This document shows, piece by piece, positions 1-11,865 of a DNA stretch of 64,000 bases (position 1 is the stretch's first letter; every line of letters starts with the position of its first letter). A model generated the notes under the pieces. It had not been told where the DNA came from, made no database searches, and saw nothing but the letters and a program-made list of their open reading frames with translations. The stretch comes from Dendrocalamus latiflorus. Lineage: Eukaryota; Streptophyta; Magnoliopsida; Poales; Poaceae. The stretch is from NCBI GenBank assembly GCA_017311315.1, contig CM029658.1:31411327-31475326 (forward strand), written 5' to 3'. Both the position numbers and the translations under genes were made by a program.

Positions 1-939
1 CCATGGCTCACTGTGCGGGCATGGTAGAGCTATGGAGGAGGTCCAGCGAGATTGGCTGGGTGATAAGGGTGGCTAAGAGATGCTCTATCCTCAGTGAATT
101 GGATTTTTATGAAGTGTATAAGAGGATTGAATGGAGAGTCTCACCAGCGCAGGGGAGCAAGGTGGGAGCGCTGCGGTGAAGAGCAGACCAATTGGTTGGT
201 TTGGTGGAGTGTCTAGGAGTGAGGCGGGGTTCTCTGCGACGCTCAAGGCGCTTTAAAGCCGAGCGGAGGCGGTGGGAACAGTAGGCTCATTCTGGCGCGC
301 GGAGCGGAGACGAACTGACGAAGCGCGCTCGGCGAGGAGATTGGTAGGCAAGGTGGCTTGATTGACGGCACTGGACGCTGCGTCCTTAGGCGATGCTGCA
401 AAGGAGTGACGGAGGGAGTACGGAGCTCATACGCGCGTCGGCCGAGAAGCGAGCGACATTGCGGCGGCGCGCGGGGCAAGGTGAGCTAGCGCTGTCTGAC
501 GGAGTTGGCAGGGAATTGACGCAGCAGTGGCAGGCGCAGGCGAGCTGGCGCTGAGGAGGCGCGGCGTGGTGTGAACGGAGGAAAAGGTTGCGGCGGCGGC
601 GGCCAGCCCGGCTCGGCGCTACAGGAGGGAGGAGGCGGAAATGGCGAGGCCGCCAACCGGAGAACAAAACGGGTTACCAAATTGGAAAGCTCAACAAAGG
701 AAAAGATTCCCAATCTGGCAAGAAATCAACTCAACCAAATTCAAACAAAAATTCAAAATCCTTTTGGAATTTTCAGATTGTTTCAATTCACTTAACTTGA
801 GAGGAGAGAGAATTGAAATTTGATACTGGACTGAAGAATGTAATTTCAACACTAATCCGACATTATGAAGCATGTAAAAATGTATGTTTGTGTAGCAATG
901 CTGCACTGATCTTCTCCCTGAATTTGTTGGAGATGTAGG
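1..939. other. Unassigned flank, GC-rich from about 243 to 650
   Basis: No gene or transposon family is recognised here. The stretch from about 243 to 650 is rich in GC and CpG, and open frames run through it on both strands, as expected from composition alone. They show no domain or splice logic. It could be a promoter or 5' UTR remnant or part of a retrotransposon LTR. Nothing in the sequence decides between these. Confidence 0.3.
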
Positions 940-1178
940 GCCTGTTCTTTTGGGCTTTTGAAATTGGCTTTTGGTTTCTGCTACAGTATCTAATTTTCAA
1001 ACGAAGTATTTTATCAAGACGGGGTCTATAAGTTAAACGATCAACACGTTAAAAAGCCCAACATTTGTACCAGCCAAAATCGCAAGTGAGTATCTGTCTC
1101 TTCGTAATCTGTACCATAAACAGCCGAAATTCAAAAATTTCAGCCAAAAGCCATAAGCCACAGCCGAAAAGAACAGGC
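940..1178. mobile_element. Small MITE-like element with GCCTGTTCTTTT inverted ends
   Basis: The left end begins GCCTGTTCTTTTGGGC and the right end is its near reverse complement, closing with AAAAGAACAGGC. The terminal 12 bases match exactly and then diverge. The 239 bp interior carries no gene. The size and ends suit a non-autonomous hAT-like MITE. The 8 bp flanks (GATGTAGG and GGTGTGAT) are not a clear duplication, so the superfamily is inferred. Confidence 0.5.
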
Positions 1179-1374
1179 GGTGTGATGGATATATTACTAT
1201 ATCTCTTCTCATCAGAATCTAGGAATAGACTTTGCATTGGCATCGTAGGTAATCTTGTTTTTAAAGGAAAATTAACAGCAGGAAAGGATCCTAGGTAATC
1301 TTTTGCACTGAGATTATTGTCGTGTTCTTTATTCCAATCCAGCAATCTTTTGCTTTTCATCCTTTTGAACTGCG

Positions 1375-3184
1375 CACTACTACAGAGAAGGTAATCACAG
1401 ACGGATCATAACGCTCATCACAGACAATTTCTGAACCATCCAAATTTTTGTGTCTATGATAATAGACGATAACAAGCAGCTATCACAAATGGTTTGTGTA
1501 CCACCTATAAAGGCCAACTATCACAAATGGCTTCGACCAAACACTCATCTGTGATATTTAGGACATCACAGACAGTTCTGTGATAGACAATATATCATAG
1601 ACAATTGGTACAAAGAACCATCTATAATGTCTCACATACCATAGATAGATTTTGATTGCAGCCGTATGTGATAATAGGGACTTTCACAGACGGTTTATAT
1701 CATAAACCGTATATGATAGCCCTCTGAAAACAAGCAAATACACAGATATCACAGATATATCACACCGCACACAGATATCACATATACACAACTATCGATC
1801 ACTAATAGACAAATATATCATAGATACACAAACTTACTGATTAATTATAGATGAATTGTGATAATACAACTATAACATGTTTACAGATACCATAACAAAA
1901 CATCATTTGTCACTAAACATAAGAGATTTCATTTACCTCCATCCGAGTGAAACTCTCTTTTTCGGTGAATGACATCTGTCATTAAGAAGGTGGTGAGCCG
2001 TCCTTGAATTTCAGAGAGTTAATTCATATAGACTGTACTTGAAATGATTTTCATGCCTTGTTCTAGGAAGAGTAAAAATGTAGTATCCACATACGTTGTC
2101 TTGTAGCTATTGGTGGCACTACAAAAATATAATTACATATATAGGATTGTTTAGTTTGGGATGCATCATTACGAAGTGTAATATAGAACTGTTGTGTAGT
2201 AGAGGGTAGCGAAAATTGTGTCACATGTCGCAGTGTGGTGTTCCCTTCCATGTGTCTCCCTCCTCTACCAACGCATGCCTCGAACGGCCTACGTGATTCA
2301 AAAAAAATAGCCTCAGCCATTGCAAAGTAGGGGTACATAGAGTTATCAATAGATGAAATAAGTTTACCAGTCGATTAATTGCTGGACAATTGTGAAGTTG
2401 TGCTCCATTTTGTATAGGGAATCAAGATATATTACCTTGTTCTACTTTGGTACAATGACAATTAAAATCCAGTGCAACCTACACATATATATCGTCATAA
2501 TCCTTAAAACTAAGTTCATGTTACGTATGAAGTATGAATCAACAAGTATAGCAATAAGTGAAGCACTTACTTCTAGTTGTAGGGTACAAGAATGTACTCC
2601 TTGTCATTGTGAGCACGCAATCCATTTGTTACGTAATTATAAACGTAGGATGCATTATGTTGGATGCTTTGCTCAGAGACCAAGTGTAGGTCGAGGAAAC
2701 CTACCGGTTCTTGTGATTATCTGGCTTGCACCATCATTTGTTTATACATAAAGCAAGGAGTTATGGCATTTATCAGTATGACATTAATGTACGCTATAAT
2801 TGTACACACTTATAGTGTCTAGCATCTTAAAAGTGAGGTGTCGATGGCATCAAGGACAAATCATCGAAGCCCACCACAAAGTAGCTCTGATTGTAGAGAA
2901 AACGGTCCATCATTCACTTGATGGTGAAACCCATAAGGCGTTGTGTCCTCGTCTTGTTAGTCTCTCCAATGTACCATGCATGTAAACTCACGCAACCCAT
3001 TCCAAGACTGGGTAAGAGCGTTTCCAGGATCAACGGTATTCCGAGTGAGAATGTTCAGGGCACTTGTGGTGCCTTGATGTCCTTTGATTTAGTCTTCCTA
3101 CCACACTTGTATGTGCTCTTCACGGAAGAGGACTAGGCACACTGTTGATCACTGCGTGGTGTGGTCTTCGTGGGAGCCGATATG
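1375..3184 (-). mobile_element. Truncated CACTA element (CACTA-0), left part
   Basis: The element opens with CACTACTACAGAGAAGG. Degenerate subterminal repeats of the type ATCACAGACGG or ATCACAAATGG follow to about 1760. Then comes a decayed copy of the minus-strand Ulp1-type gene found intact in CACTA-1. The order and the intervening intron sequence match 12955-14055. The element stops at 3184, where a Ty3/gypsy-type LTR begins. No right terminus was found, so it is a fragment. Its repeats are far more diverged than those of CACTA-1, so it is an older family member. Confidence 0.75.
2063..3180 (-). pseudogene. Decayed CACTA-encoded Ulp1-type protease gene
   Basis: On the minus strand this parallels the 3' exons of the gene at 12672-15749, with intron sequence conserved in the same places. 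The C48 (Ulp1) active-site exon survives as a reading frame like CHQ-stop-LQDNVCGYY. A stop codon sits four residues in, and the usual glycine before the catalytic region is Asp. Further frame breaks occur upstream. It cannot make a protease. The family assignment rests on side-by-side similarity to the better copy in this window. Confidence 0.7.
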
Positions 3185-4780
3185 TGTAACATCCCAAATT
3201 CTAGGGTATGCAAAAATGTGAAAAATTTTAAACTTTTTTAATACATTTTGTATTGTTGGCTCTTTACTGGAGTTTCTTTGAAAAGTTTGATTCCCAAAAA
3301 TCACAAGTGCATGAAATATAAATCAAATTGAATTCAAATCGGATAAGTATATTTAAATTCAACAAGGAGTCTTCTCAGAATTTTCTAAAAAGTCAAAAGA
3401 AGATGAAACTCTGAAAAATATACACAATCATCAACTCTCTGTCAGGAGTGATTTAAATTCATCAATGAGTCTTCTCAGATTTTTCTAAAAAAATCAAGAG
3501 AAGATGAAACTCTGAAAAACATACACAATCATCAACTCTCTGTTAGGAGCATTCACAAAGATTTTGATAATCCTTTGAGCTCATATGATGTGTCTAATTT
3601 TTTCCCAAATCTCTCACCTCACCCTTTCTCTCTCTCTCTCACCGCCAAGTGTGGCCTACTTGCAATACCCTTCTTCCACCTCTAGCCTGCATGAGCACCA
3701 GCCACTGATTTTGTCGCCATGCTCATCATTTTCTGCTGACAGCCCATACGCAATGTGCTATGCTATGCTGCCCATCCTGCCACTACGTTGCAACGACGTG
3801 GCCATGCTTTGCGCCACACCTTTCCTCCGTGCATCCCAGCCTTGAGCCTAGCTTTGCATCATGACCGCTAAGTTGGCTCCAAAGAGCTTTGACCAGCTAG
3901 CAAGTTTTGCCACAAGTGCTCAAACACACGAGTACATGGATACACAACTCCTAAACCTTTTGTGTGTCAAGATAAATTCCATCAGGGTGCCTCTCTGTGC
4001 TCGTTGATGAATCGGGCCCACTGACAAGGTTCGTCTTCCACCTCGCACGCATGCGCCTGCTTTGCCGAGGTCGTGGCCCGAGCTACCCTTGGTTTTAGAC
4101 ACCACGCCCATGGTTTCCTCTCTATTGTTGCCCACTCTTGCCTAACCCGTCGCTCTGACGCAATAGTTCTCTTCCCCATTGTCGTCTTCATCACCTTGCA
4201 GCCCATGATGAGAAATCAAGCATGTCATTTTGTCACCCTCATGAGTACTCGTGCTTTGCCTCAGCCTTTCTATGCCTATAAAGCCCCTCTGACCGTACCA
4301 TTTCCTCCTCAGCTCACCCTCTCAGTCTCTTGAGTATGATCCTTGAGCACTCCACTCTCTGGAATGTCAAGAAAACCAAAGTTGTACGCGACGCTGACGA
4401 GCATGCCACCATGTGTTAACTTACCTGGTAAGCTTCTCTATTCCTCAGCTCCATCACAACATGTCTTATCTCTTTCTAGTGCACCCTACTCATTTGTTTG
4501 ACCTTCCATACAATGGATTACTCGAACTAGGCCTTCTCCTTCATCTTTGACCTGGACGCCACGGCAAGACTTCCCTTCTCTGGTGAGCCCTACCTCGATT
4601 CCTATCACCTGTACTTCCGCATGCATGTGCAAGCTCATGCGCACGTCTTTTGTAGCTTCTCTATTACTAGACATCATTGTCAACGTGGACCCCCTTCGCC
4701 ACCAATGAGGTCTCCAACGCCAGCTCCTCCCACTCCATGTTGTGAGCTACCATCATCTTTGGTGAGCTTCACCTACCTCA
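3185..4780 (+). mobile_element. Ty3/gypsy-type LTR fragment
   Basis: It starts TGTAACATCCCAAATTCTAG, directly after CACTA-0 sequence. The same start occurs at 6018 and 63169. A TATA box (CCTATAAAGCC, about 4275) shows that LTR transcription would run rightward, with CT-rich leader sequence after it. The 3' edge is not defined, and no matching pol of the same orientation follows. It is a solo or truncated LTR. The retroelement class is inferred from the TGTAACATCCC start, which is common in grass gypsy LTRs. Confidence 0.5.
3352..3549. repeat. 100 bp tandem duplication inside the LTR
   Basis: Two adjacent units of 100 bp begin TTTAAATTCAACAAGGAG and TTTAAATTCATCAATGAG. Both carry GTCTTCTCAGA and run to CAACTCTCTGT. 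They differ at a few positions only. This is a local tandem duplication in the U3-like part of the LTR, upstream of its TATA box. Confidence 0.75.
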
Positions 4781-4789
4781 TAGAGTACT

Positions 4790-4925
4790 TAAGTTGAAAA
4801 GAGTAATCGTAGTTGAAAAGAGAACTAAAGTAATTGAAACCGGCAACAAAACTAAAATAATCGAAGTTCAAAAGAGAACTAAAGTTATAGAAGTCAAGAA
4901 GAGAACTAGCCAAACTTGTAAAGGG
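4790..4925. repeat. Degenerate AAAGAGAACTAAAGT repeat
   Basis: Motifs of the type GTTGAAAAGAGAACTAAAGT recur with variation about five times. The stretch lies just downstream (minus strand) of the gypsy reverse transcriptase fragment and extends its open frame by chance. It is low-complexity sequence, not part of the polymerase. Confidence 0.5.
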
Positions 4926-4991
4926 AACCGTAGTAGTCGAACACAAGAACAGAACCATAGCAGCCATTGTCCAAAACCTTCGACGCTGACC

Positions 4992-6017
4992 AGCCATTCC
5001 AAGAAAACTTCTGACTTGCATTACTGACGTTGGCACATTCCAATTGAGCACATCCTTCACTTTCCCAGGGTCGACTATGATTCCTTCTGTTGACATGACG
5101 TGACCTAGAAATACAACTTCCTTCATCCAGAATTCATATTTGCTTAACTTGGCATATAGCTTATACTCTCTCAGCTTTTGCATCACTAACCTCAAATGCT
5201 CTTCATCCTCTTTCTCATCCTTGGAGTAAATCAAAATGTCATCAATGAACATAACGACAAACTTGTCCAAATACTCCATGAACACATTGTTCATCAGGTA
5301 CATGAAATAAGCTGGGGAATTGGTTAAACTAAAGGACATCACTGTAATTTCATACAGACCGTAACAAGTTGAGAATGTTGTCTTGGGTATATCCTCTTGA
5401 CGAATTTTCATCTGATGGTACCCTGACCTAAAATCAACCATGGAGAACATTTCGGCTCCTCTAAGCTGATTGAACGAATCATTGATCCTAGACAAAGGAT
5501 ACTTGTTCTTGATAGTAGCTTCATTGATAGCTTAATAATCCACACACATACGCTAACTGCCACTTTCTTTTTGACGAACAACACTAGCGCTCTCCGCAGA
5601 GATGTGCTAGGTCTAACATATCCTTTGTCCAACAATTCCTATATTTTTTCTTCAACTCTACTAACTCATTAGTAGGCATACGATATGGTCTTTTGGAAAT
5701 CGACGAAGTACCAGGTACTAGTTCAATCGTGAACTCCACGTCCCTGTCAGGTGGCATTCTGGGCAGATCATCTGGGAACACGTCAAGATATTCTCTGACA
5801 ACTGACACATCCTCTAACATGATCCCTTTACTCTACCACACCAAAACTTTCTCTGGCTGACTCAATCCAACACTACCTAGTGTTTCTTAAGTTGATCCAT
5901 TCCTAAAATTACATCCAAAGATTGGGTATCCAACACGACAACATTAGCGAAAAACTCCACTGCCTGAATGGTTACCTTGACTTCTAGACAACCAAGGTTT
6001 GTACACAACTCGGAGCC
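4992..6017 (-). pseudogene. Ty3/gypsy pol fragment (protease end to reverse transcriptase)
   Basis: Read on the minus strand, it opens with the end of a retropepsin domain (frame containing VILGMDQLKKH, near 5900). The linker to the polymerase follows (YLDVFPDDLPRMPPDRDVEF, 5790-5710). Then comes the reverse transcriptase, with the catalytic box FIDDILIYS near 5255-5230 and FLGMAG near 5000. The frame shifts near 5600 and 5500, and stops interrupt the protease end, so it is dead. RNase H and integrase are missing. Its 5' side is cut at 6018 by a new LTR of opposite transcription sense, so it is older than that insertion. Confidence 0.85.
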
Positions 6018-9000
6018 TGTAACATCCCAAAATTCGGATGTTCAAAAATATGGAATTTTTAAACCTTTTTCTTGCATTATGATGGCATTCAAATTTCTTC
6101 TGAATATTTATTTGAAATCTTTTGAGCTTTGTGACATGCAAATTAATATATTGAGAAATAATATCCAAGTAAAAACAATAATGGTGTTAATAAAAGAAAT
6201 GGAAAATCTGAGGATCTACACACAAATTAAAATTCAAGTATTAGAGAATGGAAATAAAAGTTTGAAACTCAACTTAACTAGGTAAAGAAAAGCAATGGCT
6301 AAAGAAATATTAAAAACTTGCATCTAAATAATTGAACTGAAAATTCAATTTTGGAATTTTAATATCATGCAAAACTGGAAATCAGTAATCTTAATATGAA
6401 TTAGAAATTTAAATTAAAAATCCAAAAATTCAAGATTTGCTTAAATTTTCCATTTTCCTCTCATTCTTTTTCCTCTTTCTTCTTTCTCCTCCATGTGGGC
6501 CCTCCCTCTTTTCTTCTCTTCCTTCTCATTGTCTTTCCTCTCTCCTGTAGCCGGGCCCAGCCTCCTCCCCTCTCTCTTCTTTCTCCTTCCTCGTCCCCGT
6601 TATTTCTTCTTTCCCCATCCGCTCTCTATCTTCGCTCGACCAAGACGGCCCTGCTGCTCCTTTACACCTGTCTCCACGACTACGCCCACGTCGCATCACG
6701 TTGCATGTCACCTCCGTCGCATCCCACGCCGCCCATGTGCCTCCCCTATCTTCTTCCCCTCTCCCACCCTCCTTCTCCCTCTTCTCTCCCTTGCTTCTCT
6801 GCTCTGGCCCAATAGGCCGTGTGCCTCCCACGCCGCCTTCGTCAGCCATAGCGCCCATGTCACGCGCACACCTGAGCTGACCCGCACCTACGCCGCTGCA
6901 TCCACACTGATGCCATGCCCTGTAGCCACACTGATGCCATGCCTTCGCCATGACCGGCCAACCACCCCCCACATCGCCAGCTCGTTTCGCCTCCTATAAA
7001 GCCTGGCTCAACCCCCTGGTAGCACTGCCATCCTCTACTCTTCCTCCCACCCCAAGGAATCGACCGTCCCTTGCCTCTAGCTCGCCAGCAGCGACATCTT
7101 CTCCAACTCTGGCCAAAAGGGTAGCCACATATTGGAGCCACACCGAGTCGATTCCATCCTATCGGAGCATCCTTGGAGCACCATGACTCCATCCCCGCCG
7201 TCGCCCGGACCCCTCCCCACTTGTACCTCGTCAGCACCACGCGCCTCCTCTACTCGTCGTCGCCTCACGCCGCCAAACCACCACCCCCCCCCCGAGCCGT
7301 GCCGACCCCAAGGTAGCTTCCTGAGCCCACCTAGATACTCCCCTATCGGTTAATTGGACTATAGTACTAGCATCGCCACGTCCATTCTTCCCCTGTTTTG
7401 CTGAGGCCATGGAAGCCGCTAGCCATTGCCCTAGCCAAATTGGCTGGCGAGGCTCCGTCTATGGGTGGGCACAGGCGTGAGCAATCCATTTTGCGGGTAC
7501 TCACATCCGACCACCACCTCTGTCACCGGCACCGCTGAGAGTTCTATTTTGAGCCTGATCTCAACACTCGCCTCTTCTAAATTAACTCCCCCTTCCAGTC
7601 ATAAACGAGCAAACATCCAGTTGGTTAGCCGAGTGAGCGTTCAACACATAGGTTCGGGTTCAAATCCACATTCTGCAACATTTTGTTTCTATTTTTTTAG
7701 CCATTTTAATTAGAAAATATTTAGGAAATAAATCAAGAAAGCTAAGATAATTGATTTGGGTTCAAATAAAATTTATATATACATCAAAATATAGAGTTAT
7801 ATGCATATGGATAATTAAGTGATTAAGGGAAATAATTAGGTGAAGTTTAAATAATTAGTTAGAATGTAAATTAAAACACAAGTTTAATTAGAGGTAGTGG
7901 AAAAAATATAATTCTATATTTGTAAACAATAATCAAGGTTGCTAAGGGTAAATGGCAAACAAAGTAGGACAACCGAATTAGTTTTGTGTTACTAGAGTTT
8001 AATTTGAAGTGTTCCTTTTAATTGGCAATCTTGACCAAAATACAAATTTGATAGAAATAGAGGTGATATAAGAAGCCAGCCAATAATTGTGCGAGAAACT
8101 CGCATGACAGTCATAGGCTCTATAAAAGCCTAATTCTTGCTAGTAACATGCCATTGGTAATTGAAGCTTAGCAGTAGGTTAAATTAATAATGCTCTTTGG
8201 GATAGAATGGTATATGTACATAAAACTCAACCATTGCTTAAATTGTGCCCGTATGAAGCTAAAATAAAATTCTTTTTATAAATAAATGAAATTTGCCAGC
8301 CTTAAAATGATTCAAAGACTCATTTAGAATATTGTAAGTAAGCGTATGTAAAAAGGTCGATAATTTCCTTAAGTCTATCAAGCTAAATATTACTTGGACA
8401 ATTAAATGATCCTGCGCTCTAACAGATTATTAAGCTAAGCAAGAAAAGTCAATAATTCAAACAATTGCCCATTAGAACCCTATAAAATACTACATCTCGA
8501 AATGTTAGAAATATAAGCTATAGGATTTATTCGATAAAGTAAAAATGTACACATTTTGTGTAGAACTCAAGTCCTAACTCTCAAAATGCTAACATTCGAA
8601 AAATAAATATTTAGTACTTTTGGTGACTTATACACTGGTTCATAGGTCTAACTTGATTCATGGAATCTCCTCAATAAGTATAAAAATACTAAAAAGAAAT
8701 TATCAAATTAAAAGGTTCAAGCCATGCTATTCCACCATCAGCTATGCCTAGCTATCCTTGAACCTAAAGAGGAATATTTCCGTGAATATTCCTTCACTAT
8801 AAACCTTCCTTTGCACCCGTCTCGACGGATTTCCCTTAGCCATTTATCGCTTCGCTCCAACCCTGTTTGACTCCGTCAACACTCCGTGTCCAATCAACCC
8901 AACCTCAAATCACCCATTTAATCATAATATAAATTAATCAAGTTCAAATTGGATTTATTTGGATCTTTTGAGTTAATTGCCTTTATTTGGATTCAGTTGT

Positions 9001-9425
9001 TTAACGCGTAATTAGAAATTGGATCCCTGAAGATCCCTGAAATTGTCAAGCGTGACCAAGATCGAGGTGAAGATAAAGACCAGAAATTCAAGACCAACGA
9101 ATGAGAAAGCTTTAAGTGAGCTCAAGATGGCGGTAAACCATGCAAGGCGACTCAATACTTTGATCATGTTGAACCTACATTTTATACGAATTACTTCTAT
9201 TTAAATTATGAAATTGCATGCTGTTATTTCATATGCAAATATATGTTTGATTTAAGATTCTAGTTATATGCCCATTACTTGACTTGTTAGTATTACACCT
9301 CCTTTGAAATATTTGAATATCTGAGTCTTGTCACCCTGGCAAAATTATAATGGTAACCTTTTGAAAATAAGTCCATAATTATACGCCATACTTAGCACTG
9401 CTTAGATACTCGGGAGCACCAAAAG
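6018..9425 (+). mobile_element. Ty3/gypsy-type LTR fragment inserted in the pol fragment
   Basis: It starts TGTAACATCCCAAAATTCGG exactly where the minus-strand protease frame is broken. A pyrimidine-rich block (6450-6800), GC-rich blocks and a TATA box (TATAAA, 6995-7000) give it rightward transcription sense. The long AT-rich part after about 7690 resembles the 3' part of such long LTRs. No primer-binding site, gag or second LTR was found, and the right border is approximate. Frames in 6490-7700 look accidental. Confidence 0.45.
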
Positions 9426-9439
9426 GAAATATTGGAGGT

Positions 9440-9924
9440 ATGCGTTGCTTCTTAGCTAGTTGGTTTGACCAATATAATTGGCTTAAGTATAGTGTGGAAC
9501 GAGATGCTGCTTTCTGCTTCGTTTGTTATCTGTTCACGGATAAAACTAATTGTACTAGTGGAGATAGTTTTGTGAATGGAGGATTTAGAAATTGGAACCA
9601 TAAAAATAGGTTTGACAAACATGTTGGAGCAATTACTAGGGCCCACAATGAAGCTCAAGAGAAATACAATTTATTCATTAAACCTAAAGCATCAACTGAG
9701 GAATCTTTTGCTTCAAACTCAAAACAACAAAAGGAATGAAGCATCGCCGAGTTAATTTGTGAACTTTTGCAATTGTTTTGTAATTTCTTTATATTATTTG
9801 ATATATTATCTGAAGTACGAACAATTGTATGTTAACTATTGCTACTGTAGATCTTTATATTTTGTACTGAAAATTTTTTGTATAACTTCGAATATTCATT
9901 CTAAAATTCCTGCATCCGCCACTG
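9440..9924 (+). pseudogene. hAT transposase fragment (TTF-type zinc finger) with hAT right end
   Basis: A 99-residue frame (9440-9739) matches the TTF-type zinc-finger N-terminal module of plant hAT-like transposases. It shows W-x-x-YSVERDAAFCFVCYLF, then GFRNWNHKNRFDKHVGAITRAHNEA. The Cys pair and the His pair are those expected to bind zinc. The dimerisation/catalytic part is missing. The segment closes at 9924 with TGCATCCGCCACTG, the reverse complement of the common hAT terminus CAGTGGCGGA. The left terminus was not found. Copy A of the duplication starts at the next base. Confidence 0.7.
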
Positions 9925-10296
9925 GCAGGAGTACTAAGAAAAGTCACGTATATCCATAACTTAAAACCGTCCATTACACCACCTTTAAGGCTCTAACCAA
10001 CACAAGTAACATATTTAGTTCGTACACACTTCCATGGATTGAGAAAAGAAATCATTGGCTCTGATTTGTTAATCACAAGCAGGCTTCATACTTTTAGAAT
10101 TTCTAGTGATTATCTCTGTTTTTCAGCTAACATTTAAGTTAAAATAAAAAGGAATAGGGGAATATTTGATTGTTTCGATTCTTTTTTTATCTTTTATTCC
10201 AAATTAAAATTCACTCGAAAATTTATTTTCATTTTTCAGTGGGGTTAGATGATCTTGCTCATTCCACAACAGATCTCTTGATTTGGAATTAAGGAC

Positions 10297-10418
10297 TCAT
10301 GGTACTTCAGGAACCAATGAAACTATTTTAGTAAAATTCAATTCTCTTTGTTCCATGATGATCGCCCCAAAAAGTCGAGCTCCTTTTTTATCAATGATAA
10401 CCGCTACATTGTCTTGAG
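10297..10418 (-). pseudogene. rpl14: Plastid rpl14 3' fragment in nuclear DNA (copy A)
   Basis: On the minus strand the frame reads like the C-terminus of plastid ribosomal protein L14. It contains NVAVIID, then FGAI, RELNFTKIVSL and a stop, but lacks a few residues of the usual IDQ-GNPKGTR loop. Only about 40 codons remain. This is most likely a nuclear copy of plastid DNA that predates the duplication, because copy B has it too. A nuclear L14-family gene fragment is the alternative. Confidence 0.6.
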
Positions 10419-11361
10419 GGTTAGATTTTGCATATACTTATCCTTGTATTGTGTCAGTATGAGAATATCTTTCCTAAATTCTTTGTCCAAACCCTATTGA
10501 TCATTAACTTGGACGTTCCCAAGATCTTTGTTGTTATTTCGAATTATTCTACTATTCCGAAGCCATTGAAAATATGTAAGACCTCAAATAATTGGAGGGT
10601 TTCTACTGAAGCCTTGAATAACATATACATTACCTATAGACAAGGAACAAAGAAAAGAAAAAAGAATTATGTTTTAAGACCAAGTGAAACTAGATTGCTA
10701 ATGCGCAGTGTAGCATAAATAAATTTCTTATATGTAGCACGACAATGGGCAAATGCAACATTCTTGTCCTTGAAGCCTCCGTGTGGTACAAGAGGGGCTT
10801 CTAGAGTGGGCGGATGTAACCCTACAGCTGTGAAAACCTTAGCAGGTATAGCCTTACTAGTGAGACGCATAGTTAAGGTCTTGTGATGTTCTCCTTAATT
10901 CACATGTCTAAGGAAATATGTAAAACTTAGCAAGTTGATTACCTCTTGTAAATAAAAGTGTACAGTTTGCAAAGTATAACTATTCGAACAACCATGCCTA
11001 CCATCAAGGGTGGACATGGTAACTTACTCAAGTTAGTTTCTATTTCAAAAACCTTTGTGGGTGGGATAAAAACTTGTCATGTAGAAGTAACCTTGACTTT
11101 GGTTTTTCCTATATGGATGTAACCTAGTGTTGTTAATAGGGTAGATGTAACCCCAGTAGTCAAAATTAAGCATATGGTGAATGGAACCATATAACAGATG
11201 AATGAAACCTACACTGCTATAAATATTGCACACTTTCAATCTCTTTAATGAAATAGGGTTTGTTAAAATGCTAAGTCATAGGAATTTTCTAATTACAGTA
11301 AATTGAAAGGTTGTTTTTAGCAAATAAAAGAACCCTAGCCCTCCTTGTCAAAACTTACATG

Positions 11362-11512
11362 TATAAATATTGAATTCTGTGTGTTGGCTCACGGAGCTCC
11401 GTTGTCTATGCTCACCCTATCTTTCCAAACCTCTTTAGAGCCCATGGATCAAGGTCACTATGTCTACTACGAAAATCAAGGAGCTGACAGTGGTGAAGAT
11501 GATGGAGAGTAG
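11362..11512 (+). other. TATA box and short reading frame shared by both copies
   Basis: TATAAAT at 11362-11368 lies about 80 bp before an ATG at 11444. That ATG opens a 22-codon frame, MDQGHYVYYENQGADSGEDD and two more residues, then TAG. Copy B keeps the TATA box and the start (ATG at 60828, MDQGHYVYYEDQG), but its tail differs because of the 325 bp indel. It looks like the promoter and first exon of a gene whose remainder is lost or unrecognised. No function can be assigned. Confidence 0.35.
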
Positions 11513-11865
11513 TTTAGGCTTTGGTAGTTTGGGCCTCACTCCAATCTGGCCGACCAAGTTGACTATGGTGTGCACCAATATTATCCCAGTTCTTGTGTAA
11601 TATTGGTTGCACTCAGGTCTTCTCAGTCACTTGCATATGGAGATATACCTTCCCCTTTTGCTTCAACTACTGCTTCAGCTTTTGTGTAATGCAATCATTT
11701 AACCTGAACAACCTTACTGTAAACTTGACCCGATGCAGTCTATGTGAACTCTGATATATTGTAATGTTAATGTTTGGTATGGTTTACGTCATGTATGAGA
11801 TGATTCAATGATGTATCTGTGAGCACTATCTACTAATCTAAATAATACACTGCTACAGACAGCCC

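Noticed and set aside
243..713. Possible coding exon in the GC-rich block
   Set aside because: Frames overlap on both strands with no domain, splice sites or start context.
3185..6018. A single gypsy element with LTRs at 3185 and 6018
   Set aside because: Both LTRs point right, but the pol fragment between them is on the minus strand, so they are not its pair.
6493..7353. Several open frames in the LTR at 6018
   Set aside because: Pyrimidine- and GC-rich composition explains them; the TATA box at 6995 lies within the set.
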